A DNA stretch of 64,000 bases from Trichomonas tenax. Taxonomy: Eukaryota; Parabasalia; Trichomonadida; Trichomonadidae. A program made the translations under genes and the position numbers. Positions 10,084-20,028 of the stretch are shown one piece after another (position 1 is the stretch's first letter; the number at the start of each line of letters is the position of its first letter). The stretch spans positions 23,795-87,794 of the forward strand of contig JALKBU010000093.1 in assembly GCA_023091735.1 (NCBI GenBank), given 5' to 3'. The notes below the pieces were generated by a model. That model worked only from the letters and a program-made list of their open reading frames with translations, made no database searches and had not been told where the DNA came from.

Positions 10084-11841
10084 ATGGAAGAACAAAACAC
10101 AGCGAAAGTGATGAAATTTTCAGAGATGTATCTGAAGTACTATCACGACTTATTCGTTCCCGATGTGATGACTGAGGAAGAAAATGTTGAAATGCGTGAA
10201 TTTTTCAAGAAACCGCTTCCTATCGTCTTTAGAATCGCGAAAGACGTCCCACACTACGACGAATTATGCAAGCAAACTGAAAAGCACTTCGAAACCCTCA
10301 CACAGAAAGGATTTAAATGCGAAAGAAAAACTTCATTGCCAACAGAATTCGGCGCCGTCTTTCAGATTGATATGACAGAATCTACGTTCAGAAGAGATGA
10401 GTCTGCGGCCGAATTTAGAGACTGGTTGAGAAATAATGTCAAAATGGGTTATATTCGCCGACAAGAGCTAGTTTCAATGATTCCACATCACTTTATGCAG
10501 GTTTCAAAAGACGATATTATACTTGATATGTGCGCAAGTCCAGGATCTAAAACTTCACAAATCGTAGAAAGCTTAAATCAAGGAAATGGCCTCGTTATCG
10601 CTAATGATGTCGATCTTAAACGCTGTTACACACTCTTACATCAAGTCCAAGAAATTGGAACATCAAAAGTTTTAGTTTTATGCAATGAAGCACAATATAT
10701 GCCTGATTTTGGCTTCAAATTTGATAAAATACTCGCTGATGTACCATGTTCGGGCGATGGAACTGTCAGAAAAGACTCGAATGTCGCATATTCGTGGAAA
10801 CCAAATAATTCAACAGCAATGCACGGATTACAGCGTGCCATTCTCAAGAGGGGTTTAGAGTTGCTCAAAGTAGGTGGTACAATCGTCTATTCAACGTGCT
10901 CAATGAACCCAATCGAAGATGAGGCTGTTATTGGCTCAGTTCTCGCTGAATTACCTGGCTGTGCTGAAATAGTTGACACATCGAACATGTTCCCAACACT
11001 AAAGAGGCACAATGGGCTCAAGAAGTGGCCAGTTTACACAGTCGACAAAGAAAAGCCGAACGAGATGCAGAGATTCGAGAAGCACGAAGATGTACCTCCG
11101 AAACTCAAAGGGCAGGTCTCTAAGACAATGTTCCCGGCGGAAGTCGAAGGATTGGACCACTGCATGAGGTTCTTCCCTCATTACGAAAATTCCGGAGGTT
11201 TCTTCGTCACTGTCATTCGCAAACTTAAAGATTTCGATAGAATCACAACAACGAAGCCACAGAAGCCAGTCAAAGAAGCGCCATTCATTCCTTTGGTTAA
11301 GAACTTCCCTGAGTTCTGGAACGAGATCAAGACACAGTTCGAACTCAAAGACTTCCCAAGCGAACAGTTATTTGCAAGAAATGATTCCAGCGCTAAAAAT
11401 GTTTACTTAGTTTGCGCTCCAGGTGCTAAATTATTGAATAAGATCGATGGACAGACGATCAATGTCGTTGCAGGCGGTGTTAACATCTTCACAAGGAAGG
11501 ACGATACTGTTTATCCATCAGCAGACGGCGCAAGATTCATCACAGAGCACGCGAACAGGCAAGTCATCAAAGTCACATCAGGCGATGTCAAGAAGCTTCT
11601 AGAAAGCGGAAAGAACGGTGTTCCGACACATGCTTTGTCTGAGCAGGCACAGGAACTCGTAAAGAGTTCTGTTCAAGGTGGCTGCTTGATCGTATGCCCA
11701 GGAACGAGATTCGTTTTCGGAGGAATGATCTTCAAGGCAAGTATCGCTGTCTACGTCAAGAAGGATATCATCACACTTGAACTTCAGAAGCTTGAGATTG
11801 CATATCCAGAACTGTTCGTTCAAACAGAACAAAAGGAATAG
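10084..11841 (+). CDS. TRM4: RNA cytosine-5 methyltransferase, NSUN2/TRM4 type
   Basis: This SAM-dependent enzyme is expected to form 5-methylcytosine in tRNA in the nucleus. Counted from the ATG at 10084 (585 aa), the SAM-binding motif DMCASPGSKTSQ is at about 148-159. The PCSGDGT loop, whose Cys (about 222) releases product, is at 221-227. The catalytic TCS (Cys about 272) lies in YSTCSMNPIEDEAV. The N-terminal PLPIVFRI and the YYHDLF segment match the NSUN2/Trm4 start region. The C-terminal third (LKDFPSEQLF onward) fits the PUA-like extension of this subfamily and gives a length close to, but shorter than, animal NSUN2. An in-frame ATG 60 bases upstream (10024) is rejected because the Inr lies between the two. 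All catalytic residues are present, so it should be active. Confidence 0.93.
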   Translation: MEEQNTAKVMKFSEMYLKYYHDLFVPDVMTEEENVEMREFFKKPLPIVFRIAKDVPHYDELCKQTEKHFETLTQKGFKCERKTSLPTEFGAVFQIDMTESTFRRDESAAEFRDWLRNNVKMGYIRRQELVSMIPHHFMQVSKDDIILDMCASPGSKTSQIVESLNQGNGLVIANDVDLKRCYTLLHQVQEIGTSKVLVLCNEAQYMPDFGFKFDKILADVPCSGDGTVRKDSNVAYSWKPNNSTAMHGLQRAILKRGLELLKVGGTIVYSTCSMNPIEDEAVIGSVLAELPGCAEIVDTSNMFPTLKRHNGLKKWPVYTVDKEKPNEMQRFEKHEDVPPKLKGQVSKTMFPAEVEGLDHCMRFFPHYENSGGFFVTVIRKLKDFDRITTTKPQKPVKEAPFIPLVKNFPEFWNEIKTQFELKDFPSEQLFARNDSSAKNVYLVCAPGAKLLNKIDGQTINVVAGGVNIFTRKDDTVYPSADGARFITEHANRQVIKVTSGDVKKLLESGKNGVPTHALSEQAQELVKSSVQGGCLIVCPGTRFVFGGMIFKASIAVYVKKDIITLELQKLEIAYPELFVQTEQKE

Positions 11842-11943
11842 AAATATAAAAAGTATTTTATAGAGTTTTTATGTCGAAAAATCATTAATTTAGTCGAAAA
11901 TTAAATGAGTATTTTTATTCAAAAAATGCTTTGCTTGGTTTCT

Positions 11944-12893
11944 TTACCAGCCATGGCGCCAAGCGTGCATGCGGTGCCAGAGGAATGGGCATCTGCCATG
12001 GCAGTACCTCATCATCCAGAATGGTGGTGGACCGTGCATCATGAATGGCAGGTGGGCAGCAGCTGCGGTGGCATTCGTCTTCAGATGTTGATGTGCAAGA
12101 GGACTGGCAGAACTTTGGGCTGCAGTGCTTCTTGCAGCAATCTTCACCTCTGCAGCAGCACTTCTTCTCTGGGCAGCAGTCCTCCTTCTTGCAGCATGGC
12201 TTCTCCGGGCAGACGTAGCGTGGTGGAAGGTTGGCGTATGGATCTTCAGAAGAAGATGATTCGGACTGGTTCCGCTGGTCCATCATGTTCTCCCACATCA
12301 TGCGCTTCCACATCCTTCTCATCATCTTCCTCTTCCACCAGCGCTTCATTCTGCGGCATTCGTCGCTGTCGGACTCGGAGCAGCTCTGCTCATGGCACTT
12401 TGGACGGCAGCAACGCTTCTCGTGGCACGGCTTTTCATCGCATGGAGGTGGAGGAGGTGGGCATGGATCCTCACATGGTGGTGGCATTCCATGGCATGGT
12501 GGATGAGGATGGTGGTAGCGTCCGAATCCTCCGAATGGCCAGTGGCTGCTCCTCATCGGAAGAAGATGAGCTTGATGAAGATTCATTATTTTCTTCCATC
12601 ATCTTTCTCCATTTGCGCCAAGGGCCGTGTCCTCATGGTCCATGGCAGCCACGATGACACATTTCATCGCATGATTTCTCCTCAGATTGGGATTCGGATT
12701 GTAGGCCGCGGCATTTGAACTTCTTCATCATGTATTACCACTTCTTGAACTGCTTGTACTCCTCTGGGTCGATTTTGGAGGTATGGAACTCTTCTTCAGT
12801 CGAAGGCTTGTTTTCTTCCTCCTTCGGCTGCTCCTCAGTCTTCTCTGGCTCAGGCTGTGGAGGTGTCTGTTGCTTGCTGTTGTCTTCAGACAT
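11944..12893 (-). pseudogene. Decayed Cys/His/Met/Trp-rich acidic protein gene
   Basis: From ATG 12893 the frame encodes an acidic Pro/Glu/Gln-rich N-terminus (MSEDNSKQQTPPQPEPEKTE). It meets TAA after KQFKKW and TGA after CHRGCHGP, then runs through SSSSSSSSDEE. The similar composition then continues in a second frame (to about 12060): HHPHPPCHGMPPPCEDPCP, CRRMKRWWKRKMMRRM and Cys pairs such as KPCCKKEDCCPEKKCC. A third frame (to 11944) holds FMMHGPPPFWMMRYCHG and ends at TAG/TGA-type stop. Thus two nonsense codons and two frameshifts break one gene. Composition (CC pairs, His, Met, Trp, acidic Ser) suggests metal binding, but no named family is recognised. The upstream initiator is intact. 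Sequencing error in the repetitive part is an alternative for the frameshifts but less so for the stops. Confidence 0.65.
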
Positions 12894-12900
12894 CAATAAC

Positions 12901-12909
12901 AAAAAATGA
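12901..12909 (-). promoter_or_regulatory. Initiator TCATTTTTT of the Cys-rich gene
   Basis: Minus-strand TCATTTTTT with A+1 at 12907, 14 nt upstream of the ATG at 12893. It fits the trichomonad Inr consensus and spacing, although the gene downstream is broken. Confidence 0.65.
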
Positions 12910-13929
12910 AGTGATGAACTTTATTTCAAATTTTTGATTGCAATTTACAATATTTATGAAATTTTACTCTATAAAATAATCTCTTCTAATATCAACTTTT
13001 CCAAAAACGTTATTTCTTCAGAAAGTGATTTTGATTAAAAAATTTCCCATTGAAAAATTTTTGATCAATTAACCTCTCCAGGATAACCACAGCTTCGCTA
13101 TGCCAAATTAGTGATAAATTCATAGTTATTTTGATTAGCAACGTTTTTTTTTTTTGACTCAGGTAATTCTGTGATTGATGATTTAAAAATCCACTTCGAG
13201 TCCTTATAATTGTTATGCGAATATATCTTCAAAAATGTATACATTCCTATGAAAATAACATCAAAATAAATTTTTAGTAAGAGTTTAGTGCAAATTTTAT
13301 CCAAACCTTAAACGAGACCAAAATCACTACAAATGGATTCGCTTCACTACATAGGCCAGTTGAGGCTTGATTTTTTGGATATTTATTATTTTTAATTGCC
13401 ATTTTGAGGATTGCTATTTCTAACCATTACTAAACACATTACATACACTTAAGCTATCTCTACTTGAATCCATTTTAGTAGATTTTAAAATCAGTTTTTT
13501 TGATAAAAATAAATTCTTTGTTATAAGATAAGAATTATAACCCTCATAAAAGGAGGTCTTAGAGATAGGTTTGACGAACTTCTATATGTATATATAAAAG
13601 AGAATAATTTTGAATTCATATTTGAACTAAAATAAGATAGTTCCTCGATGGGTAGGGAAAATCTAATGAAGTAGTGGATGACACACTCTTTTTTAGAGTG
13701 TTATTTTTTAGGATCTTATTTAAACGATGGATGAGGTTTTTTGGCCTTATGCATTAATTGTGGCGGATTAAGAATACCTAAACTTATTTTCATCTTTTTG
13801 AAATAGAAGATATCGTTTATTCTTAAAAATATGAATGCAAAAAGAATTAATACACTCTATGTCAGCTAATCTGAAAGCAAAAATAAAAATTGCAATATCT
13901 AACATGTAAACTCAGATCAGTCATTATTT
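12910..13929. other. Intergenic stretch
   Basis: About 1 kb of AT-rich sequence, no supported gene. A small hairpin (ACACTCT, T-run, AGAGTGT) lies near 13683-13701; its meaning is unknown. Confidence 0.4.
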
Positions 13930-14481
13930 TTTTATCTGATAATCAATTAGTGAAAGTTGTTATTGTCGGTGATAACAACACCGGCAAAACGTCCATTGTC
14001 AGGTACATGAAGATGAAGGCATTCACGAACTCCACCGTTTCAATCACCGGTCTGAACTTCGAAAAATTAGTTGTTCAAAGAAGCGATTTTAAATGTGAAA
14101 TGGGGTTATGGGATACAGCTGGCCAGGAAAAGTAACAAGCTTTTACAGCACAGTATATTCGTGATGCTTATTGCATAATATTAGTTTACAAAACTCTTTC
14201 GGAGACAAGTTTTGAGAACTGCTCAAAGTGGATTACATTGGTTCACCAAAGCGCGGACCCTCAAGTTCCAATTATTTTTTGTTTGCACTAAATCTGATTT
14301 ACCATGCAATTTTGATGATTCCAATGCAGAAAGTGCGAATTCTTCTGCTGCAACTGGTGATCAAATTGAAGAATTAGAATATATTGCAGCTAAATGTGCA
14401 AAAGAGTTCAGCTCTAATCGAACATATAATAAGAATCTCATAGTTGAGAAGAAACAAACCGAAAAGAAGAAATGCAGTTAA
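13930..14481 (+). pseudogene. Rab-like GTPase pseudogene
   Basis: Clear GTPase motifs remain: P-loop GDNNTGKT, switch II WDTAGQEK, and G4-like TKSD in CTKSDL. The frame has no ATG before the first beta strand. It hits TAA directly after GQEK (14133-14135), where a bulky residue of the switch II helix is expected. It then continues (QAFTAQYIRDAY) and needs a frameshift near 14265-14285 to reach FVCTKSDLPC. The C-terminus ends KKKCS, so a double-Cys prenylation tail is absent. The G5 SAK motif is not visible. Loss of start, a stop and a frameshift make a functional product unlikely. Confidence 0.8.
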
Positions 14482-14728
14482 ATCAATTTTGAAATTAATA
14501 TAAATTCATTGAAGTATCTTATTACTGAGCGAACTGTCAGCTGTTTATGTTATATTGATGTTTAAAATGTATTATATCTTTCATATACTTTTCAAATTAA
14601 TTTATTTCGGAATTTAACCTATGCTTTCATCTTCAAGGAACTCATAGGCATTCTATATTATATTATTAAATTGGCAATTATATATATCGATATATAAATC
14701 TTTGTAAATCGCAATAAAGAAAGAACAT

Positions 14729-15604
14729 TTACAACAGCTTTTGAGGTGAGTAGAAGTTATCTGTTTGAAATCGGAGATCATAAATAAATATCGAATGAAC
14801 TAAGAAGCAAATCATAACTTCTGGTACAGTTTCGAATAATATGGCTTTGCAAATAATGAACCAGCGTGCAACAATTGGCAATTTGTAGTATTTATCGAAA
14901 TATGAGTACCATTCTGTCAAAAAGTGTTTTGGAGTGTACATGACGAAGTCATAGGCAACCCTTCCTATTTGTATCAAAACAAACCAAAACATTAAGACAT
15001 ATGACGTTCTTACACAACAAACTTGTCCAGGTTGAATAACTGGATATGTCATCTTCTGTATTAGTTTTATGGAAGGAATTATAGCGAAAACACAGATCAA
15101 TATCGTTGTTGATCCATGCCAAATATAATAAATTGAAGTATCGTTCTCCATTGAACTGTTAATAGAAACGAAAACTCCTGTACCAAGGAAAGTCAACAAA
15201 ACGAGAATATAAAAGAATTTGAAGAATGAGTTAATTGTCGCTGTTATTCCTTGATATTGGTATAAAAGATCGATAATAATTGCGATAATGAGAGACATTG
15301 ATAAGAAGAACAGGCATTGGTTACAACCAACCCAAACAATTTGGTATGCGAGGGCAGAATATCGAAAATGAACAATCGAGAGAACTGTTTTAAAAGAGAA
15401 CGATAACATCATTAACGACCAAAACGCGATGAAGTTGTTGAAACCTTTTTGTCTAAATCCTTTCGAACTCTTTAAATAACAATATAAGAAGTAAAGAGGA
15501 ACTAATGTAGACAAAAACTGGATGAAAAACAACGACCATACTTCGTTGTACCCACATCCGAGCGCGGTCACGAAATATTTACATTGAACATCTGCATCTG
15601 ACAT
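14729..15604 (-). CDS. Seven-span integral membrane protein (291 aa)
   Basis: An intact frame with about seven hydrophobic helices: near residues 22-42, 56-78, 88-112, 128-150, 160-180, 200-222 and 253-278. The N-terminus is short and outside-like, with Cys residues (QCKYF, LGCGYNE), and the C-terminus is short. There is no signal peptide and no conserved GPCR motif that I can name. The topology and size resemble the THH1/TOM1/TOM3-type or GPCR-like membrane families, but this is a shape argument only. It is transcribed convergently toward the dead Rab-like gene (248 bp apart). ATG at 15604 opens with MSDADVQCKYF. Confidence 0.75.
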   Translation of the reverse strand: MSDADVQCKYFVTALGCGYNEVWSLFFIQFLSTLVPLYFLYCYLKSSKGFRQKGFNNFIAFWSLMMLSFSFKTVLSIVHFRYSALAYQIVWVGCNQCLFFLSMSLIIAIIIDLLYQYQGITATINSFFKFFYILVLLTFLGTGVFVSINSSMENDTSIYYIWHGSTTILICVFAIIPSIKLIQKMTYPVIQPGQVCCVRTSYVLMFWFVLIQIGRVAYDFVMYTPKHFLTEWYSYFDKYYKLPIVARWFIICKAILFETVPEVMICFLVHSIFIYDLRFQTDNFYSPQKLL

Positions 15605-15841
15605 TATTATTTGTCACTTTTATCACGGAATTGTTTCTTCATTATCACCTTTCTAAATTCTAAATTTCTCTTTATCTACTTTAAAAAAGCAACACTTGAT
15701 GATATAATTATAAACAGCTTGAAGAGCTCTATGGTATTATGTTAGCAAATATCAAATAAATATAGTTAATAAGAAGTTATATGTTAAAAAAGATGATCGA
15801 TAATTTCTGAATGAATAAATGTCAAGTTTTTAGAAAACATA

Positions 15842-16882
15842 TCACTTAATAGCAGATGTTGAGCTGATTGTGTTAAGGCATTTGTTGTCCTTTCCTTCCA
15901 TGAGATGTTTAGCGAAGTGTGGATCGCAGATACTTGGACGACCGACAGAGATCAAGTCTGCGCCTTCCTTGACAGCTCTCTCCATGTCCTTGAGCTTCCT
16001 GAAACCGCCAACAACAGCGATTAGTGTCTTAGTGTGTTTCTTGAGTTCCATGGCTTCTGGCATATTATACCCTGGAGTGAATTTGATGTCATTGTAGCCC
16101 TTGACAGCCGGTGTTCTGCTTGCGGATGGGTTCAAGAAGCCGCATGAGACATCAATCATGTCGATTCCCTTGATAGCGCGGACGTTATCAATCAAGTCTT
16201 GGACTGTTTGACCGTTTTCGATGTGCTCAACACCATTGATCTTCATTGAGACGAAATAATCCTTTCCACATCTATCCCTGATTCTCTCGATGATCTCGTT
16301 GACAATGCGGACTCCGTTCTCTAGTGAACCGCCATACTTGTCTGTGCGCTTGTTGTAGTGAGCGGCGATGAATTCAGTCAACATGTATCCGTGTGCGCAG
16401 TGGAGATGAACACCATCAGCACCAGCGTTCTGTGAGTGCTTTGCGGCAGCGGCAAACTGCTCAATGAGCTCTTTGACATCGTCTGTTGTCATTTTACGCG
16501 ATCCTGGGATGTTTCCTGAAGGTCCATATGGTTGAATTCCAGAAATTTCCTTTGCGCATGTTTCTCCACTGTGCGTGAGCTAGAATATCAATTTCGATCC
16601 TTGTTTGTGAACGAAATCTATTGTAGAGCGCCATGATGCAGATTGTTCTTCATTTTCCATTCCTCCCATCTTACTAATGCCTTTACCACCTTTTGTAACA
16701 TATACAGCGCCAAGAATGATCAGTTATGTGCCACCAATTGCCATTTCTTTGTAATAATCTAATAATTTCGGAGAAGGAATGCCGTCAACAGGATCATTCA
16801 TGACGCAGGGGGAGCACACAAGCCTGTTTTTTATCGTCAGGTTTCCAATTTTGATTGGTATGAAGAGAACATTTCCATTCAT
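15842..16882 (-). pseudogene. Old-yellow-enzyme-type NADH:flavin oxidoreductase, two premature stops
   Basis: One continuous frame of 347 codons runs from ATG 16882. The N-terminal strand region contains IGNLTIKNRLVCSPC, like the FMN barrel start of OYE enzymes. The barrel core has HLHCAHGYMLTEF, RTDKYGGSLENG and the late GRPSICDP phosphate-binding region. In-frame TAA follows KEMAIGGT (about residue 50) and TAG replaces the Gln expected in QLTHSG (about residue 101), a substrate/FMN-contact strand. The downstream 216 codons are open from an ATG at 16492, but that product would lack the first third of the barrel. The family is NADH:flavin oxidoreductase, probably of bacterial origin in trichomonads (general knowledge). 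Likely a recent pseudogene because the rest is so well kept. Confidence 0.85.
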
Positions 16883-16886
16883 TGAG

Positions 16887-16895
16887 AAATTGTGA
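16887..16895 (-). promoter_or_regulatory. Initiator TCACAATTT upstream of the OYE pseudogene
   Basis: Minus-strand TCACAATTT with A+1 at 16893, 11 nt before the ATG at 16882; fits the TCA+1YW consensus. Confidence 0.55.
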
Positions 16896-16923
16896 ACTGA
16901 AATCTAAAGGTGACAGTATTCGA

Positions 16924-17101
16924 ACATTGATTCATTCATGTACAGCTTCCTCCCATTTGATTGTTATTATCACATTACTAATATAAAAATTCAGACAATT
17001 TCATATCACAATTTTACGACGTTCTCATGATGTGACATTGATTCATTCATGTACAGCTTCCTCCCATTTGATTGTTATGATCACATTACTAATATAAAAA
17101 T
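16924..17101 (+). repeat. Two 67-bp direct repeats, 111-bp period
   Basis: Bases 16924-16990 and 17035-17101 are the same except for one base. Each contains ATGTACAGC. They lie between the divergent OYE and cyclase-family pseudogenes and look like a recent small tandem duplication. Confidence 0.85.
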
Positions 17102-18451
17102 GAGCAAGAACAAAACATATCAGATGTACTTCTTAATAGTTATCTTTGGAACAATCGGCCTTAACTTGATCATATATTCAACAATCTTATTCTTCCAGAT
17201 TAGAAAACTCAGGAGAAACAGAACTGAGATATTATCGATCTTGACAACACTTCCAAAGACAGTTATCTCCAGTATTTCTCAGTCCTTCACAAACGTCAAA
17301 GGCGAAAGCAAGATGACATCAAGCTTACCAATACAGCATTATGTCCAGCTTCTATAAAGTTGCATAAGCGAACAAACGGAATTGAACAACATCGCGAAGA
17401 GAATCCCAACGATAGTCAATTACTTCCAGTTCATTAGACTCGGAGGTGCTGACAGAAGAGAGATTCCATTCGCTGAGATGGCACATTACATCAAATCTGC
17501 CACAGATGATTTAACATGAAAAGACATTTTGGAGCCACAGAAGATATTAATGGACAGTACGCACTGCTTCTCAGCTGTTCGGCAGTTCTATGTTGCGACA
17601 TGAAGCCTGACTATGGACTGATGCTCGAAGATCCACTGATATATCCAAACGCTGCAGGAATCAATCTTCTGCAGTTATATCAGATCGGTCCAATCGAACT
17701 TTACTTAACATTCTTCTATGATACCGGTGAATCTATTGTTCCAATCATCGTCGATAACATTTCTTCGGGCGATTTCAAGCAGAACATGTTGACAATTGGC
17801 GTTATTTTCAGCGCTTTCTTCATATCATTGATTATCGTCTTCACAGCATACAGCAAAGGCAAATTTTTAAAGTTCTGCCTCAAGTTGTTCTTCAGATGTC
17901 CACCGATGGCTATAATGAACAACCAGAGAGTTATGGACTTGTTGAGCGCCAACTACAAGGATCAGGACAATCAGCAGTATAAGTTCGCCAAGTTCTCTGC
18001 TGATGTCATCAACAGACTTAACGACGTTATCATTGTCTGCCAGGAAGAAACAAACAAGATTTTGTCAGTCAACACTTCCTTTGAAGAAATGTTTGGAATC
18101 AAGCAATCAGGCGTCGAAAACACTGCTGTCAAAGACTTCTTCACAACAGATAGATTCCAGTGCGAAGACAACATCAACAACGTCTTCAGCCAGCCAATGA
18201 ACATGATATTCACAAAGGCCGAAAATGAGAAAGTCTTCTTCGAATTCTCGACAACATGCTTCAACGGAAGAAGAATCTTCTTTGGCCACGATCAGACACA
18301 GAGCGTTATGCAAGATAAGCTCATTGCAGATGAGAAGAAGAAGAGCGATTCAATGCTCGCATCAATCCTTCACGCTGTGGTGTGGTTCACACGACGCGCA
18401 GTACGTGATGAGGAGATATCTCTGTTTGGATCGTCTTTTAGATATTTCTAA
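17100..18451 (+). pseudogene. PAS-bearing membrane cyclase-family gene remnant
   Basis: Pieces of one protein lie in two frames. From ATG 17100 there is a TM helix (YFLIVIFGTIGLNLIIYSTI), a basic linker and LTTLPKTVISSISQSF, ending at TAA 17355-17357. The same frame stays open to TGA near 17517 (EMAHYIKSATDD). A shift then enters the frame from 17516, with a TM helix (about 17790-17850), a PAS-like domain (about 18005-18300: FADVINRLNDVIIV, CFNGRRIFFG) and the linker DEKKKSDSMLASIL. In intact trichomonad relatives this linker leads into a class III nucleotide cyclase; here it runs into unrelated sequence and stops at 18451. The N-terminal several hundred residues are also missing. So this is a doubly truncated, frameshifted relative of large membrane sensor proteins. 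Confidence 0.75.
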
Positions 18452-19491
18452 ATTATTTTCCTGTTATTCAGATTTTGGTTTAATTTAAAGATGGGATTAG
18501 ATAGAGTACGTGATATCTATGAGTGTACCAAAGTTTCGAGCCAAAGTATTGTTTTTTTTGTTAAAACTCACTGAATTGTCATGTAAAAAAGTCTTTTAAC
18601 TTGTAAAATGATGACAGAGAACTATGTACTAATATGAAAATTGCAGCCATTTGTAGCCCAATCCTTTGTAGGCGATAAAAAATTAATTGTTTACTGAATA
18701 TAAACTCGATTTGTCGTATAAAAGCTCAAAAAGACCATGTAAATATACAGGGAAAGTTTCGAGGTCAAGTTTATATTTTAAAAAGAAAATGTATTATTTT
18801 GAATGGTTTATAATTAATTTTTTAGCTCTCAAATATTTGCATTCATCAGTTAACATCAGTAAAGAGTCAAAACGCATAGAAGCAGCTCTATACACCATTG
18901 CTAAAGGAATATAAAATTTTTTATTTCAACAAAATCATTCTTTCAGAGCCTAATTCACAGGAAAACAATAATTTTTATTTTTTGAAAGATTTCTCAAACT
19001 TTTTTTCTGAAGGAGAATTTGAATCAGAAAATTGAGATAAATCGATTTTTCAGACATTTTGAAATTTTTAATGCATTCTCATCTATTTGTGATGGAAAAC
19101 GCAAAAACTAAGAAATGGCGAGATTTTGGAATTGTGGGGATTCATAATTTTTTTTCTGATAGTGGCGCCCATATGACATCCGATTTCAGTGGTCATCAAT
19201 TGACTTTCGAATCCATTATTCAAATCACCGAATGCAGTTATGAAAAACAAGCAAAATTTCGATTTATTGATAAACTCTCAATTCTTTACTGATTTGATAA
19301 AATCGATTTTTATTCAGTTTTTCTATATATCTACATGAGTACAGCAATATTCATAAATTGTCAAATTTTTCCCTCAAACGTACTAAAAAGCTATTTATTA
19401 TTTCTTTTTGCGGCTGTAAATGTTTTATATCACAATATTTTTTGAGTTTAAACTCAGAAAAATATTTTCCCTCAAAATACAATATCGACGA
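18452..19491. other. Intergenic stretch
   Basis: About 1 kb, AT-rich. A 75-codon open frame at 18687-18914 lacks an ATG and shows no convincing domain. No other feature is supported. Confidence 0.4.
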
Positions 19492-20028
19492 ATGTCCTAT
19501 AGCAGTTATAACCCATACGAGAAGCGCAAGGAGCAGCGCATTATATTCACCAAGGCCGAGGACGAGAAGCTCATTCGATTGGTCGAAAGATCGGGAAGAA
19601 GACCAAATTGGAAGTCAATCTCTGCTGTAATGAAAACAAGGTCTCCGAGACAATGCAGAGAGAGATACAGGAACTATCTGAACCCAAATATCGAGCATTC
19701 AGAATGGAAAAAAGAAGAGGACCAGATCATTTTGAATCAATATGCGATACTTGGAAATCAGTGGAAAAAGATCTCAGAATCACTCCCTGGAAGGACAGGA
19801 AACTCTATCCGTAACAGGTATCACTCACTCGCGAGACAACAGCAAAGACTCAATCAGTTCTGTACTAAACAGATTTTGCCTGTTGCACCGAAGAGAGCGC
19901 CAAAGTTAAACATACAACCTGTTGTGGATTCTTCTTCTGACGTGAACGTTGATCTCACAATGCAATTCGATTCGATTTCCATACCAATTGATAGTATTTT
20001 CTTTGATGACACATCAAACTCGAACTAA
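19492..20028 (+). CDS. R2R3-type Myb DNA-binding protein (178 aa)
   Basis: Two Myb repeats occupy most of the protein. R2 runs from about residue 20 (FTKAEDEKLIRLVERSG) through the recognition helix SPRQCRERYRNYL. R3 starts at about residue 70 (EWKKEEDQIILNQ) and ends with NSIRNRYHSLARQ. Spaced Trp/aromatic residues are present (W in PNWKSI, W in EWKK, W in NQWKKI). A short acidic C-terminus follows. It is expected to be a nuclear transcription factor; small R2R3 Mybs are a large family in trichomonads. The ATG at 19492 (MSYSSYNPYEKRKEQ) is preferred over upstream codons because it begins a hydrophilic N-terminus typical of the family and follows TCAAAATAC, a weak initiator-like sequence. Confidence 0.9.
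   Translation: MSYSSYNPYEKRKEQRIIFTKAEDEKLIRLVERSGRRPNWKSISAVMKTRSPRQCRERYRNYLNPNIEHSEWKKEEDQIILNQYAILGNQWKKISESLPGRTGNSIRNRYHSLARQQQRLNQFCTKQILPVAPKRAPKLNIQPVVDSSSDVNVDLTMQFDSISIPIDSIFFDDTSNSN

Noticed and set aside
11905..12657. 250-codon open frame on the plus strand opposite the Cys-rich gene
   Set aside because: It is the antisense of the Cys-rich coding sequence. The minus strand has the initiator, a plausible N-terminus and consistent composition; the plus frame is a GC-rich shadow.
18687..18914. 75-codon frame with KYLHSS and TIAKGI, suggestive of a kinase C-lobe
   Set aside because: No ATG, motifs in the wrong order and no HRD or DFG.
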